A stretch of 64,000 nt of DNA from Roseateles puraquae (GCF_002205845.1 NZ_NISI01000013.1:84609-148608), one strand, 5' to 3'. Positions 44,643 to 53,297 are shown, counted from the stretch's first letter. The notes: generated from the sequence alone by a model not told the origin. Numbers and translations are program-made.

Positions 44643-44669
44643 CGCCCTGCACGACCCCAGGAGCCCGTG

Positions 44670-45926
44670 ATGACCGCCCGCGACAACTCGACCGCCCCGA
44701 CTTCCCCGACCGACCTGACCCGCCGCAGCCTGCTGGCCGCCGCGGCTGGCCTGCCCGCTCTCGGCCTGGCCGGCGGCGCCTGGGCCCAGGGCTCGGACAA
44801 GCCCGAGAAGGAAGAGGTGCGCATCGGCTTCATTCCGCTGACCGACTGCGCCAGCGTCGTCATGGCCTCGGTCCTGGGCTTCGACAAGAAGTACGGCGTC
44901 AAGATCATCCCCACCAAGGAAGCCTCCTGGGCCGGCGTGCGCGACAAGCTCGTCAACGGCGAGCTGGACATGGCCCACGTGCTCTACGGCCTGATCTACG
45001 GTGTGCACCTCGGTGTGGCCGGCCCCAAGAAGGACATGGCCGTGCTGATGACCCTGAACCGCAACGGCCAGGCCATCACCCTGTCCAAGAAGCTGGCGGA
45101 TGCCGGGGCGGTGGACGGCGCCTCGCTCGCCAAGGTCATGGCCAAGGACAAGCGTGACTACAGCTTCGCGCAGACCTTCCCGACCGGCACCCACGCGATG
45201 TGGCTGTACTACTGGCTGGCCGCGCACGGCGTGAACCCGATGAAGGACGCCAAGGTCATCACCGTGCCGCCGCCGCAGATGGTGGCCAACATGCGCGTGG
45301 GCAACATGGACGGCTTCTGCGTCGGCGAGCCCTGGGGCCACCGCGCCATCATCGACGGCATCGGCATCACCGCCACCACCACGCAGGACATCTGGCCCGA
45401 GCACCCCGAGAAGGTGCTCGGCACCACCGGCGACTTCGTCAAGAAGTACCCCAACACCGCGCGCGCCGTGATCATGGCCGTGCTGGAGGCCAGCCGCTGG
45501 ATCGACGCCGGCCTCATCAACAAGAACAAGATGGCCGAGACGATCGCCGACAAGGCCTACGTCAACACCGGCGTCGATGCCATCAACCAGCGCATCCTCG
45601 GCCGCTACCAGAACGGCCTGGGCAAGACCTGGGACGACCCGCGCCACATGAAGTTCTTCGACGACGGCGCGGTGAACTTCCCCTACCTCTCCGACGGCAT
45701 GTGGTTCCTGACCCAGCACAAGCGCTGGGGCCTGCTCAAGGACCACCCCGACTACCTCGGCACCGCCAAGGCCATCAACCAGACCAAGCTCTACGCCGAA
45801 GCCGCCGGCGCGCTCAAGATCAGCGTTCCCAAGGACCCGATGCGCAGCTCCAAGTTGCTCGACGGCGTCGTCTGGGACGGCAAGGACCCGGCGAAGTACG
45901 CCGACAGCTTCAAGGTCAAGGGGTAA
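44670..45926 (+). CDS. nrtA: NrtA/CmpA-type ABC transporter substrate-binding protein (Tat-exported)
   Basis: A 418-residue periplasmic binding protein of the nitrate/bicarbonate (NrtA/CmpA/NasF) family. The start at ATG 44670 has CAGGAG upstream. The N-terminus contains a twin-arginine signal (LTRRSLLAAAAGLPALGLAGGAWA). The core shows RIGFIPLTDCASVVMAS, HVLYGLIYGVHLG and GFCVGEPWGHRAI, all typical of NrtA. Given the NasT gene, the sigma-54/ANTAR leader and the nearby nitrate reductase, nitrate or nitrite is the likely ligand. Confidence 0.93.
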   Translation: MTARDNSTAPTSPTDLTRRSLLAAAAGLPALGLAGGAWAQGSDKPEKEEVRIGFIPLTDCASVVMASVLGFDKKYGVKIIPTKEASWAGVRDKLVNGELDMAHVLYGLIYGVHLGVAGPKKDMAVLMTLNRNGQAITLSKKLADAGAVDGASLAKVMAKDKRDYSFAQTFPTGTHAMWLYYWLAAHGVNPMKDAKVITVPPPQMVANMRVGNMDGFCVGEPWGHRAIIDGIGITATTTQDIWPEHPEKVLGTTGDFVKKYPNTARAVIMAVLEASRWIDAGLINKNKMAETIADKAYVNTGVDAINQRILGRYQNGLGKTWDDPRHMKFFDDGAVNFPYLSDGMWFLTQHKRWGLLKDHPDYLGTAKAINQTKLYAEAAGALKISVPKDPMRSSKLLDGVVWDGKDPAKYADSFKVKG

Positions 45927-45931
45927 TCGCC

Positions 45932-46861
45932 ATGGTGTCTGCCGTCTTCCATTCGCCTCGCGAGGCCGCCACGGCGGTCGAGGCTCCTGCAGCCACGCCG
46001 GCCGCACCCAGCCGCCCCGCCATGACCCCTGTCGACGCCGCCGCCCCAAGAACCGCAGCCAAGCCCCAGCCGCAACGCGACCCGATCGACTGGAAGGGCC
46101 TGGCCCTGCGCGTGCTGCCGCCGGTCATCAGCATCGCACTGCTGATCGGCCTGTGGGGGCTGGCGACGCAGAAGGGCGGCTCGTTTCCAACCCCGGCGGC
46201 CACCTTCGACGCCGCCGTCAAGCTCTTCTCCGACCCGTTCTACCGCAACGGGCCGAACGACCAAGGCATCGGCTGGAACATCCTGAACTCGCTCGGCCGC
46301 GTCGGCATGGGCTTCGGCCTGGCGGCGCTGGTGGGCATTCCGCTGGGCTTCATCATCGGGCGATTCCAGTTCGCCAACCGCATGGTGTCGCCGCTGATCG
46401 CGTTGCTCAAGCCGGTGTCGCCGCTGGCCTGGCTGCCGATCGGCCTGCTGGCCTTCAAGAGCGCCAACCCGGCCGCCATCTGGACCATCTTCATCTGCTC
46501 GATCTGGCCGATGGTGGTGAACACCGCCGTGGGCGTGCAGCGCGTGCCGCAGGACTACCTGAACGTGGCCCGCGTGCTCAAGCTGAGCGAATGGAAGGTC
46601 ATCACCCGCATCCTGTTGCCGGCGGTGCTGCCCTATGTGCTGACGGGCGTGCGGCTGAGCGTGGGCACCGCCTGGCTCGTCATCGTCGCGGCCGAGATGC
46701 TGACCGGCGGCGTGGGCATCGGCTTCTGGGTCTGGGACGAGTGGAACAACCTGAACGTGGCCCACATCCTGATCGCCATCTTCGTCATCGGCACCGTCGG
46801 CCTGCTGCTCGAATGGATGCTGATGTCGCTGGCCAAGCAGTTCACCTTCGACGGAGATTGA
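45932..46861 (+). CDS. nrtB: Nitrate ABC transporter permease
   Basis: A 309-residue inner-membrane permease, five nucleotides behind nrtA. A cytoplasmic Ala/Pro-rich N-terminus of about 50 residues precedes six helices. The permease signature is VARVLKLSEWKVITRILLPAVLPYVLTGVRL, which contains the EAA loop contacting the ATPase, and GIGFWVWDEWNNLNVAHILI near the end is typical for NrtB. It forms the membrane part of the nitrate importer. Confidence 0.93.
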   Translation: MVSAVFHSPREAATAVEAPAATPAAPSRPAMTPVDAAAPRTAAKPQPQRDPIDWKGLALRVLPPVISIALLIGLWGLATQKGGSFPTPAATFDAAVKLFSDPFYRNGPNDQGIGWNILNSLGRVGMGFGLAALVGIPLGFIIGRFQFANRMVSPLIALLKPVSPLAWLPIGLLAFKSANPAAIWTIFICSIWPMVVNTAVGVQRVPQDYLNVARVLKLSEWKVITRILLPAVLPYVLTGVRLSVGTAWLVIVAAEMLTGGVGIGFWVWDEWNNLNVAHILIAIFVIGTVGLLLEWMLMSLAKQFTFDGD

Positions 46862-46865
46862 GCCC

Positions 46866-47663
46866 ATGAAACCCTTCATCCAGGTCCAGGACGCCGAGAT
46901 GGTGTTCACCACCCGCAAGGGTCGCTTCCATGCGCTGCAGAACGTCAGCCTGGACGTTCAGCGCGGCGAGTTCATCACGCTGATCGGCCACTCCGGCTGC
47001 GGCAAGTCCACGCTGCTCAACCTGATCGCCGGCCTGCTGCAGCCCACCTCGGGCGCGCTGATCTGCGACGGCCGCGAAATCGCCGCCCCCGGCCCTGAGC
47101 GCGCGGTCGTGTTCCAGAACCATTCGCTGCTGCCGTGGCTGTCCTGCCTGGACAACGTGCTGCTGGCGGTGGAGTCGGTGTTCGGCGGCAAGGAAGCCAG
47201 CGCCAAGCTCAAGGTGCGCGCCCGGGCGGCGCTGGAGCTGGTGGGCATGAGCCATGCGCTGCACAAGCGCCCGCATGAGATCTCCGGCGGCATGAAGCAG
47301 CGCGTGGGCATCGCCCGCGCCCTGGCCATGGAGCCCAAGGTGCTGCTGATGGACGAGCCCTTCGGCGCGCTCGATGCCCTCACCCGCGCCAAGCTGCAGG
47401 ACGAGTTGCTGAAAATCGTGGCGCGCACGCAGAGCACGGTCATCATGGTCACGCACGATGTGGACGAAGCCGTGCTGCTGTCGGACCGCATCGTCATGAT
47501 GACCAACGGCCCGGCGGCCACGATCGGCGAAATCCTGGAGGTCGGCATCCCGCGGCCGCGAGTGCGCGTGGAGCTCGCCGAGGATGCGCGCTATGTGGCG
47601 GCGCGCAAGGAAGTCATCGACTTCTTGTACACGCGGCATGCGCATGTGGAGCAGGCGGCTTGA
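46866..47663 (+). CDS. nrtD: Nitrate ABC transporter ATPase (NrtD/NasD type)
   Basis: A 265-residue ATP-binding subunit. Walker A is GHSGCGKST, the Q loop VVFQNHSLLPWL, the signature SGGMKQRVGIARAL, Walker B VLLMDEPFGALDA and the switch His is in VTHDVDEAVLL. Unlike cyanobacterial NrtC it has no fused substrate-binding domain, so nitrate feedback on the ATPase is not expected. It follows nrtB by four nucleotides and closes the operon; no clear terminator lies before the convergent kinase gene. Confidence 0.93.
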   Translation: MKPFIQVQDAEMVFTTRKGRFHALQNVSLDVQRGEFITLIGHSGCGKSTLLNLIAGLLQPTSGALICDGREIAAPGPERAVVFQNHSLLPWLSCLDNVLLAVESVFGGKEASAKLKVRARAALELVGMSHALHKRPHEISGGMKQRVGIARALAMEPKVLLMDEPFGALDALTRAKLQDELLKIVARTQSTVIMVTHDVDEAVLLSDRIVMMTNGPAATIGEILEVGIPRPRVRVELAEDARYVAARKEVIDFLYTRHAHVEQAA

Positions 47664-47736
47664 TCGTGCCGCGGGCGATGGATGCCGTGGGCCTTTGCTG
47701 AGCGACTTTCGACCAGCGCCCCCAGCAAGCGCCCCC

Positions 47737-48891
47737 TCAGAACACCACCTCGGCTCTCAGCCCCCCCTCCGGCCGATTCCCCAGCACCAACACCGCCCCC
47801 TGCCGCCGCACCAGCTGCTGAGCGATGTAGAGCCCCAGGCCCGTGCCGCCGGTGTCGCGGTTGCGGGAGCTTTCGAGGCGCCGGAAGGGTTGTCGCACCC
47901 GCTCCAGTTCGGCGTCCGGAATGCCGGGGCCATCGTCGTCGACGATGAGCCGCGTCACGCCCGCCGCGAGGTCCACCCGCACGCGTGCATTGCCGGCGTA
48001 GCGCAGCGCGTTGCCCACGAGGTTGTCCAGCACACGCCGCAGCGCGACCGGGTCGGCATGGACCACGGCAGGCGGCCCTTCGAAGCTCACCGCGGCACCG
48101 GTCTCGGCGAGGTCGTCCACGGCCGACTGCGCCAGGGCTGACAGGTCGACCCGCTGCAGCCGCACGGCTTCGGCCGGGCGGAAGACCTCGATGACGCTTT
48201 CCACCAGGCCGTTCATCTCGCGCAGGTCGTCGATGCAGCGCTCGCGCACCTTGGCCTCCACCTCGCCGGTCTCCAGCCGCAGGCGCATGCGCGTGAGCGG
48301 GGTGCGCAGGTCATGCGAGATGGCGGCCATCATCAGGCCGCGTTCCTCGAATTGGCCGCTGAGCTCGGCCGCCATGCGGTTGAACACGGCGGCGGCGTCC
48401 CGCACTTCACGGGTGCCATCGGCTTCGTCCAGCACCGGCGCGGGCCGCCCCTGCGACAGGGCGGGCGTGAGCTGCTGCGCGGCACTGACGAGGCGTCGCA
48501 CCGGCTGCGCCAGCCAGCGCGAGCCCCACCAGGCCGCCAGCGCGATGAAGAGCAGGCGCACCCCGTAGTCCACGACGCTGGCGCCCCAGGGCAGGTTCGG
48601 CGGCAGCGACGGAAACGTCGGCACCCGCTGGGGCGGTCGATCCGGCATGCCGCCCGGCGGCATGGGCCGCGGAGGCGGACCACTGTCCAGTCCCTGCGGG
48701 CGCGGCGGGCGATCGAACCCGTCAGGCGGCGCCCCGCGCGGACCATGCTCGGCCTGCCAGGTCATCAGCCCGCTACGCAGGCTGCTGGACAAGACGCTCC
48801 AGGCGGCGAAGTGGCTCACCACCAGCGCCGCCCACATCAGCAGGAACAGCCGCAAACCCAGGCTGTCCCAGCGGCGCAGGCGGTTCAGCAC
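47737..48891 (-). CDS. EnvZ/RstB-type sensor histidine kinase
   Basis: A 384-residue membrane kinase. Helices near residues 13-35 and 108-128 flank a periplasmic loop of about 75 residues that is very rich in Pro, Gly and Arg and has no recognised sensor fold. A HAMP linker follows, then AAISHDLRTPLTRMRLRLE with the phospho-acceptor His, NLVGNALRYAG, DDDGPGIPD and GTGLGLYIAQQL. It overlaps the end of its regulator gene by 7 nt and is the last gene of a three-gene operon with a secreted dioxygenase. Confidence 0.9.
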   Translation of the reverse strand: MLNRLRRWDSLGLRLFLLMWAALVVSHFAAWSVLSSSLRSGLMTWQAEHGPRGAPPDGFDRPPRPQGLDSGPPPRPMPPGGMPDRPPQRVPTFPSLPPNLPWGASVVDYGVRLLFIALAAWWGSRWLAQPVRRLVSAAQQLTPALSQGRPAPVLDEADGTREVRDAAAVFNRMAAELSGQFEERGLMMAAISHDLRTPLTRMRLRLETGEVEAKVRERCIDDLREMNGLVESVIEVFRPAEAVRLQRVDLSALAQSAVDDLAETGAAVSFEGPPAVVHADPVALRRVLDNLVGNALRYAGNARVRVDLAAGVTRLIVDDDGPGIPDAELERVRQPFRRLESSRNRDTGGTGLGLYIAQQLVRRQGAVLVLGNRPEGGLRAEVVF

Positions 48892-49601
48892 GGGGCCACC
48901 TCGGCATCGAACAGATAGCCTTCGCCGCGCACCGTGCGGATGAGGCTGGGCTCTCGCGCGGTGTCGCCGAGCTTGGCGCGCAGGCGGGACACGGCGAGGT
49001 CGATGCTGCGGTCGTTCACTTCCACGCCCGGCGCCCGGGTCAGGTCGATGAGCTGGTCGCGCGTCAGCACGCGGCCCGGGCGCTGAACAAAGGCGGCCAG
49101 CAGCCGGAACTCGGCCGCGGACAGCGCAATGCCCACCTCGTCGGCGTTGATGAGCTGGCGGGTCATGCGGTCAAAGCGCCAGCGGCCGAAGCGCAGCAGC
49201 CGGGTGTCGTCGTCCACGCTGCCCGCCAGGCCCTTGTTGGCGCGGCGCACGAGCGCCTGCAGGCGTGCCACCAGCTCGCGCGGCTCGAAGGGCTTGGCGA
49301 GGTAGTCGTCCGCGCCCAGCTCCAGGCCGATCACGCGGCTCATGGTGTCGCCGCGCGCGGTGAGCATCAGCACCGGCGGCGCATCCGGCAGACCCTGCAG
49401 CCAGCGCAGCAGGCTGAGCCCGTCCTCACCCGGCAACATCAGGTCCAGCACGATGGCGTCGAACTTCGCCAGCGGCAGCATCTGACGCATGGCCTGGCCA
49501 TCGGCGGCGGCGCTCACCTGCCAGCCAAACCCGGCGAGGTAGGCCGCCAGGCTGGTGCGGATCTCCGCGTCATCGTCGACAACCAGGGCGCGCAGGCTCA
49601 T
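48885..49601 (-). CDS. OmpR-family response regulator
   Basis: A 238-residue regulator with receiver motifs VDDDAEIR, IVLDLMLPGEDG, LTARGD and YLAKPF, and a C-terminal winged helix ending SLIRTVRGEGYLFDA. Its start overlaps the stop of the dioxygenase gene (ATGA), and its end overlaps the kinase start. The operon order dioxygenase, regulator, kinase is unusual and suggests that the dioxygenase and the signal are related. Confidence 0.92.
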   Translation of the reverse strand: MSLRALVVDDDAEIRTSLAAYLAGFGWQVSAAADGQAMRQMLPLAKFDAIVLDLMLPGEDGLSLLRWLQGLPDAPPVLMLTARGDTMSRVIGLELGADDYLAKPFEPRELVARLQALVRRANKGLAGSVDDDTRLLRFGRWRFDRMTRQLINADEVGIALSAAEFRLLAAFVQRPGRVLTRDQLIDLTRAPGVEVNDRSIDLAVSRLRAKLGDTAREPSLIRTVRGEGYLFDAEVAPC

Positions 49602-50488
49602 ACCGAGATGCCGACCCGGATCGTGGCCACGTAGCCTGCGCTGGCCGAGCCGGTCAGCGTCGCCAGCTGCGAGGTGTAGCCATCACTGAAGATGTTGTCG
49701 GTCGCAAAGCTGATCGCAGCGGCGTTGGCGGCGCTGCCGCTGTAGCCACTGGTGGCATAGACCGCGCTGCTGACATCCGTCGGGAAGGCGATCTGCGAGG
49801 TCTTGAGCTTGTTGCTCCAGCTGCTGGCCGTGGTGGTGCTGCGGTAGACCTCGAAGTGCATGTGCGGCATGCGACCCGAATAGCAGCCCGGGTAGATGGT
49901 GGTGAAGGTGGCCGTACCGTCGCTCCCGGTGGGCTGCACACCACGCAGGTAGTTCTCGCCGGTCACGCCGCTGGAGTACATGGAGTACCGGCCCAGCGCA
50001 TCGCAGTGCCACAGGTAGATGGCATAACCGCTGAGGTCGGCACAGGACGAATTGGTGTTCACGAGTTCGATGACAACCTGCAGGGGCACCCCAGTGGCGA
50101 CGCCGCTGGCACCCGCGATGCTCGACCGGATGTCGCTGCGCACGATGCCGCTCAGCGCCAAGGCATTCGCAATGCTACCGTTGGCCGTGTTGGACCCGTC
50201 GCCTGGATACGGGCCGGCCGTTTCCTCAGGGATGACGACACAGCTGCTGCTGGTGCTGCCGCCACTGCTGCTGCCCGAACTGCCGGAACTGCTCGAACCG
50301 CTGGAGCTCGACGACGAGCTGCTGCCGGTGCTGGCATCGCCGCCGCCACCGCAGCCCGCCAGCGTGAGGCCAGCGAGGCCACCAGCACCGCCGAGCAGCC
50401 AGCGCAAGGCACCGCGCCGATTGCCGGCTTGGCGCATCAGGCGTTCGAGGTCGTGGGCGAGGCCGAGGTCGTGATCATGGGGTTGCAT
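49598..50488 (-). CDS. Intradiol-dioxygenase-like lipoprotein with Tat-type signal
   Basis: A 296-residue exported protein of the intradiol ring-cleavage dioxygenase superfamily (protocatechuate 3,4-dioxygenase-like). The N-terminus has a twin-arginine segment (GNRRGALRWLLGGAGGLAG) followed by a lipobox LAGC, then a linker of almost only Ser and Gly. The catalytic domain shows IPEETAGPYPGDG, YLWHCDALGRYSMYS, and TIYPGCYSGRMPHMHF, which supply the expected two Tyr and two His iron ligands. Export by Tat fits a protein that folds with iron in the cytoplasm. It may act on phenolic compounds outside the inner membrane. Confidence 0.85.
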   Translation of the reverse strand: MQPHDHDLGLAHDLERLMRQAGNRRGALRWLLGGAGGLAGLTLAGCGGGGDASTGSSSSSSSSGSSSSGSSGSSSGGSTSSSCVVIPEETAGPYPGDGSNTANGSIANALALSGIVRSDIRSSIAGASGVATGVPLQVVIELVNTNSSCADLSGYAIYLWHCDALGRYSMYSSGVTGENYLRGVQPTGSDGTATFTTIYPGCYSGRMPHMHFEVYRSTTTASSWSNKLKTSQIAFPTDVSSAVYATSGYSGSAANAAAISFATDNIFSDGYTSQLATLTGSASAGYVATIRVGISV

Positions 50489-50529
50489 GGTGCGCTCCTA
50501 GAGGGGTGTGAGCGCCATTGCATCGCCGC

Positions 50530-50561
50530 GATGTATCAAGGGCATCGGCGGTTTGTGTCAA
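50530..50561 (-). promoter_or_regulatory. Candidate sigma-70 promoter of the dioxygenase operon
   Basis: On the minus strand a perfect -35 (TTGACA, 50556-50561) is followed about 18 bases on by GATACA, a weak -10. The transcript would start about 35 nt before the dioxygenase ATG, where CTAGGAGC serves as ribosome binding site. Confidence 0.45.
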
Positions 50562-50572
50562 CGCCGAAAAAA

Positions 50573-51829
50573 TCAGCCCAGGATGAGCTGCAGCGACCCC
50601 TGCAGCGCCCGGATCAGGTCGTCCAGCGCCTGCAGCAGCCGCTCGCTGCCCTGGTGCATGCGCTGGACCGCCTCGCCCGGCTCGGCCCGCAGGCCGCGCA
50701 GCAGCACCAGCCAGGCCTCGTCCACGGCCGCAAAGGCCGGCTGCAGCGCCGGGCTCGCCAGCGGCGTGCTGCGCACCGCGTCGTAGGCCTTGATGAACTC
50801 ATCCAGGCCCGCGGCGAGGCCGGCGGTGTCATGGCCCGGCACGACCTGGGCCAGCAGGCCCTCCTTGGCCAGCCGCTGGCTCAGCAGCCGCAGCCGCGTG
50901 ACCTGGGCCAGCAGGCCGACCGGCCGGGTGCCGGCGCGCTCGGACAGCCGCGCCACCAAGGCCTCACTGCTGTCCAGCAAGGCCTGCGCGGCCGCGTCGC
51001 TGCGCGCCAGGTCGGGACTGCGGCTGGCGAGCCCGCTTTCCAGTTGGGCCCAGGCGGCCGACACCGCCGCCAGCTCGGCGGCGAGGTCCTGGCGCAGCAG
51101 TTCCCCGAGGCGGGCGAGGTTGCCCCGCACGCGGTCAACCGAGGCATCCAGCAGCGCCTGGGCCTCGCGACGCTCAGGCGGCGTCAGGCGCGGCCACAGG
51201 CGCAAGGCCTGCAGCTTGACCAGGCGTTGGGCCAGCATGCGTTGGGCGCCGGCGCGCTCCAGCGCCTCGGCGAGCTCGGCGGTATGCACCACGCCCCGGG
51301 CCACCTCGGGCAGCTTGGACTGGGTCTGCATGGCCGTGCTGCGCAGCAACGCGAAGGCCGCGGCCTCGTCGATGCCGCGCGCCTGCATCAACAGGCCCTT
51401 GGCCCGCTCGGTCCATTTGCGCTCCTCCAGTTGCGCCTGCACGGCCTGCTCGCGCGTGGCCAGGCGGCTGGCCACGCCGCTCAACCAGGGCAAGGCCTCG
51501 GCCAGCAAAGCCGCCGGCACGTCGGCGGGCAGCCACTGCATCACGCCGCGCGCGGTCAGGGCCGCACGTTGGCTGGCCGTGGGCGCCGGCGACAGCAGCA
51601 GCACCGGGCTGGCGAAGGGCGTGGAGGCCTCACACCAGGCCGCCAGATCCTGCACGGTCGGGCAGTACAGCAACGCTGACGCCGCCGCCGCGGCAGCGCC
51701 GGTCAGCGCCTCTGCCGGCCTCAATGTCCAGCCCGCGGCAGACAGCGCCTGCGCCTGCGGCGGCAGCGTCGGGCAGCACAGCAACAGCCAGGGGTCGGGA
51801 GCAGCGCGAGTCGAGGCGGAGTCAGGCAT
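50573..51829 (-). CDS. ANTAR regulator fused to a PilJ-type nitrate-sensing domain
   Basis: A 418-residue cytoplasmic protein with no membrane helix. Residues 12-120 resemble a degenerate receiver domain. Residues 128-182 form an ANTAR RNA-binding domain (ERKWTERAKGLLMQARGID, AMQTQSKLPEVARGV). Residues 190-415 form a long helical region that carries, twice, the P-box-like pattern of PilJ/NarX nitrate sensors: AGAQRMLAQRLVKL (195-206) and RLRLLSQRLAKEGLL (311-325). It joins the same two functions as Klebsiella NasR (nitrate sensing plus ANTAR), but in the opposite order and with a different sensing domain. It is divergent from the nitrate reductase operon. Confidence 0.85.
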   Translation of the reverse strand: MPDSASTRAAPDPWLLLCCPTLPPQAQALSAAGWTLRPAEALTGAAAAAASALLYCPTVQDLAAWCEASTPFASPVLLLSPAPTASQRAALTARGVMQWLPADVPAALLAEALPWLSGVASRLATREQAVQAQLEERKWTERAKGLLMQARGIDEAAAFALLRSTAMQTQSKLPEVARGVVHTAELAEALERAGAQRMLAQRLVKLQALRLWPRLTPPERREAQALLDASVDRVRGNLARLGELLRQDLAAELAAVSAAWAQLESGLASRSPDLARSDAAAQALLDSSEALVARLSERAGTRPVGLLAQVTRLRLLSQRLAKEGLLAQVVPGHDTAGLAAGLDEFIKAYDAVRSTPLASPALQPAFAAVDEAWLVLLRGLRAEPGEAVQRMHQGSERLLQALDDLIRALQGSLQLILG

Positions 51830-51946
51830 GCGCCCAAGTATCCGGTCAACACCGCCTGGCCCGGCGCCGCATGACTTCGGACGTCACGCAGCGCGCCTTT
51901 TTGGGGCGAACGCACCCGCACCGGGCCTGAAAACGCTTCGGCGTGG

Positions 51947-51975
51947 GGCGTTGCAGACGCTTTTTTGCGTCGCAA
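51947..51975 (+). terminator. Hairpin with T6 run upstream of the nas promoter
   Basis: GCGT-TGCAG-ACGC followed by TTTTTT (51948-51966) has the form of a short intrinsic terminator. The same T6 is also the loop of a larger dyad, TTGC(A)GACGC and GCGTCGCAA (51951-51975). It lies 35 nt upstream of the sigma-54 promoter, so it does not sit in the predicted nas leader. It may insulate the promoter or be a regulator-binding dyad. Confidence 0.5.
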
Positions 51976-52000
51976 CCGGTCTGGAGGCCAGCCTCATCGC

Positions 52001-52016
52001 TGGCACATCGCTTGCG
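52001..52016 (+). promoter_or_regulatory. Sigma-54 promoter of the nitrate reductase operon
   Basis: TGGCACATCGCTTGCG matches the RpoN consensus except at the seventh and last positions, with exact GG-N10-GC spacing (52002-52003 and 52014-52015). The predicted start near 52027 leaves a leader of only about 17 nt before the ATG at 52044, too short for an ANTAR switch. Confidence 0.85.
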
Positions 52017-52043
52017 ATGCAAGCACCGGACCAGGAGTGATGC

Positions 52044-53297
52044 ATGAAGAAGTTGAAGCTCGTGATGGTGGGCAACGGCATGGCCGGCGTGCGCACGCTG
52101 GAAGAGCTGCTGCGCCTCGCCCCCGGGCTGTACGACATCACCGTCTTCGGCGCCGAGCCGCATCCGAACTACAACCGCATCCTGCTGTCGCCCGTGCTGG
52201 CGGGCGAGCAGACGCTGGACGAGATCATCCTGAATCCGCTGTCGTGGTACGACGCGCACGGCATCACGCTGCACCTGGGCTGCCCCGTGACCCACATCGA
52301 CCGCGTGCGCCGCGAGGTGGTGGCGGCTGACGGCACCACAGCGCCGTACGACCGCCTGCTGATCGCCACCGGCTCAACGCCCTTCGTCCCGCCGGTACCC
52401 GGCAAGGAGCTGGCCGGCGTGCTCGCCTACCGCGACATCGCCGACACCCAGGCCATGATCGATGCCGCCACGCGCTACCGGCAGGCGGTGGTGATCGGTG
52501 GCGGCCTGCTCGGCCTGGAGGCGGCCAACGGCCTGATGCAGCGCGGCATGCAGGTGACCGTGGTGCATCTGTCCGACACCCTGCTGGAGCGCCAGCTGGA
52601 CCGCGAAGCGGGCGCGCTGCTGCGCCGGTCGCTCGCCGAGCGGGGCCTGCAGTTCATGCTGGGCGCCCAGACCCAGGCCTTGCTCGCCCACGACGCCGGC
52701 CCGTCGGCCGGCCGGGTGCGCGCGGTCCAGCTGATGGACAGCGCAGGCCGCCGGGTCGAGCTGCCGGCCGACCTCGTCGTCGTGGCAGCGGGCGTGCGGC
52801 CCAACACGGCCCTGGCCGACGCGGCGGGCTTGCTGTGCCAGCGCGGCATCGTCGTGACGGACACGCTGCAGTCGGTCACCGACCCACGCATCTATGCCGT
52901 CGGCGAGTGTGCCGCCCACCGCGGCATCGCCTACGGGCTGGTGGCGCCGCTGTTCGAGCAGGGCAAGGTCTGCGCCACCCACCTGGCGCAGATGGGCATC
53001 GGCCGCTACCTGGGCTCGTCGGTCAGCACCAAGCTGAAGGTGACCGGGATCGACCTCTTCAGCGCGGGCGACTTCAGTGGCGGCCCGGGCACCGAAGAGA
53101 TCACGCTCAGCGACCCGCACACGGGCGTCTACAAGAAACTCGTCATCCGGGGCGACCGGCTGGTGGGCGCCTGCCTGTACGGCGACACGGCGGACGGCAG
53201 CTGGTATTTCCAGCTGCTGCGCGAGGGCCGCACGATCGCGGGCATCCGCGACCAACTGATGTTCGGCGAGGCCGCCGCCGGCCTGGCGCAGCCATGA
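52044..53297 (+). CDS. FAD/NAD(P)-dependent oxidoreductase, assimilatory nitrate reductase electron-transfer type
   Basis: A 417-residue cytoplasmic flavoprotein that resembles the N-terminal FAD part of NirB and the NasB-type electron-transfer subunit. The FAD motif is MVGNGMAGVRTLEELL; the NAD(P) motif is VVIGGGLLGLEAANGLMQRG; the second FAD contact is DPRIYAVGECAAHRGIAYG. It has no siroheme or [2Fe-2S] BFD domain, so it is not a complete nitrite reductase. AGGAG precedes the ATG by 6 nt. Position in one operon with nasA suggests it passes electrons from NAD(P)H to nitrate reductase, perhaps through the BFD domain of NasA. Confidence 0.87.
   Translation: MKKLKLVMVGNGMAGVRTLEELLRLAPGLYDITVFGAEPHPNYNRILLSPVLAGEQTLDEIILNPLSWYDAHGITLHLGCPVTHIDRVRREVVAADGTTAPYDRLLIATGSTPFVPPVPGKELAGVLAYRDIADTQAMIDAATRYRQAVVIGGGLLGLEAANGLMQRGMQVTVVHLSDTLLERQLDREAGALLRRSLAERGLQFMLGAQTQALLAHDAGPSAGRVRAVQLMDSAGRRVELPADLVVVAAGVRPNTALADAAGLLCQRGIVVTDTLQSVTDPRIYAVGECAAHRGIAYGLVAPLFEQGKVCATHLAQMGIGRYLGSSVSTKLKVTGIDLFSAGDFSGGPGTEEITLSDPHTGVYKKLVIRGDRLVGACLYGDTADGSWYFQLLREGRTIAGIRDQLMFGEAAAGLAQP

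Noticed and set aside
51840..52043. ANTAR-type hexaloop leader before the nas operon
   Set aside because: The hairpins there have other loops (for example GCCAGC-CTCATC-GCTGGC), none with A1 and G4, and the sigma-54 promoter at 52001 leaves only about 17 nt of leader.
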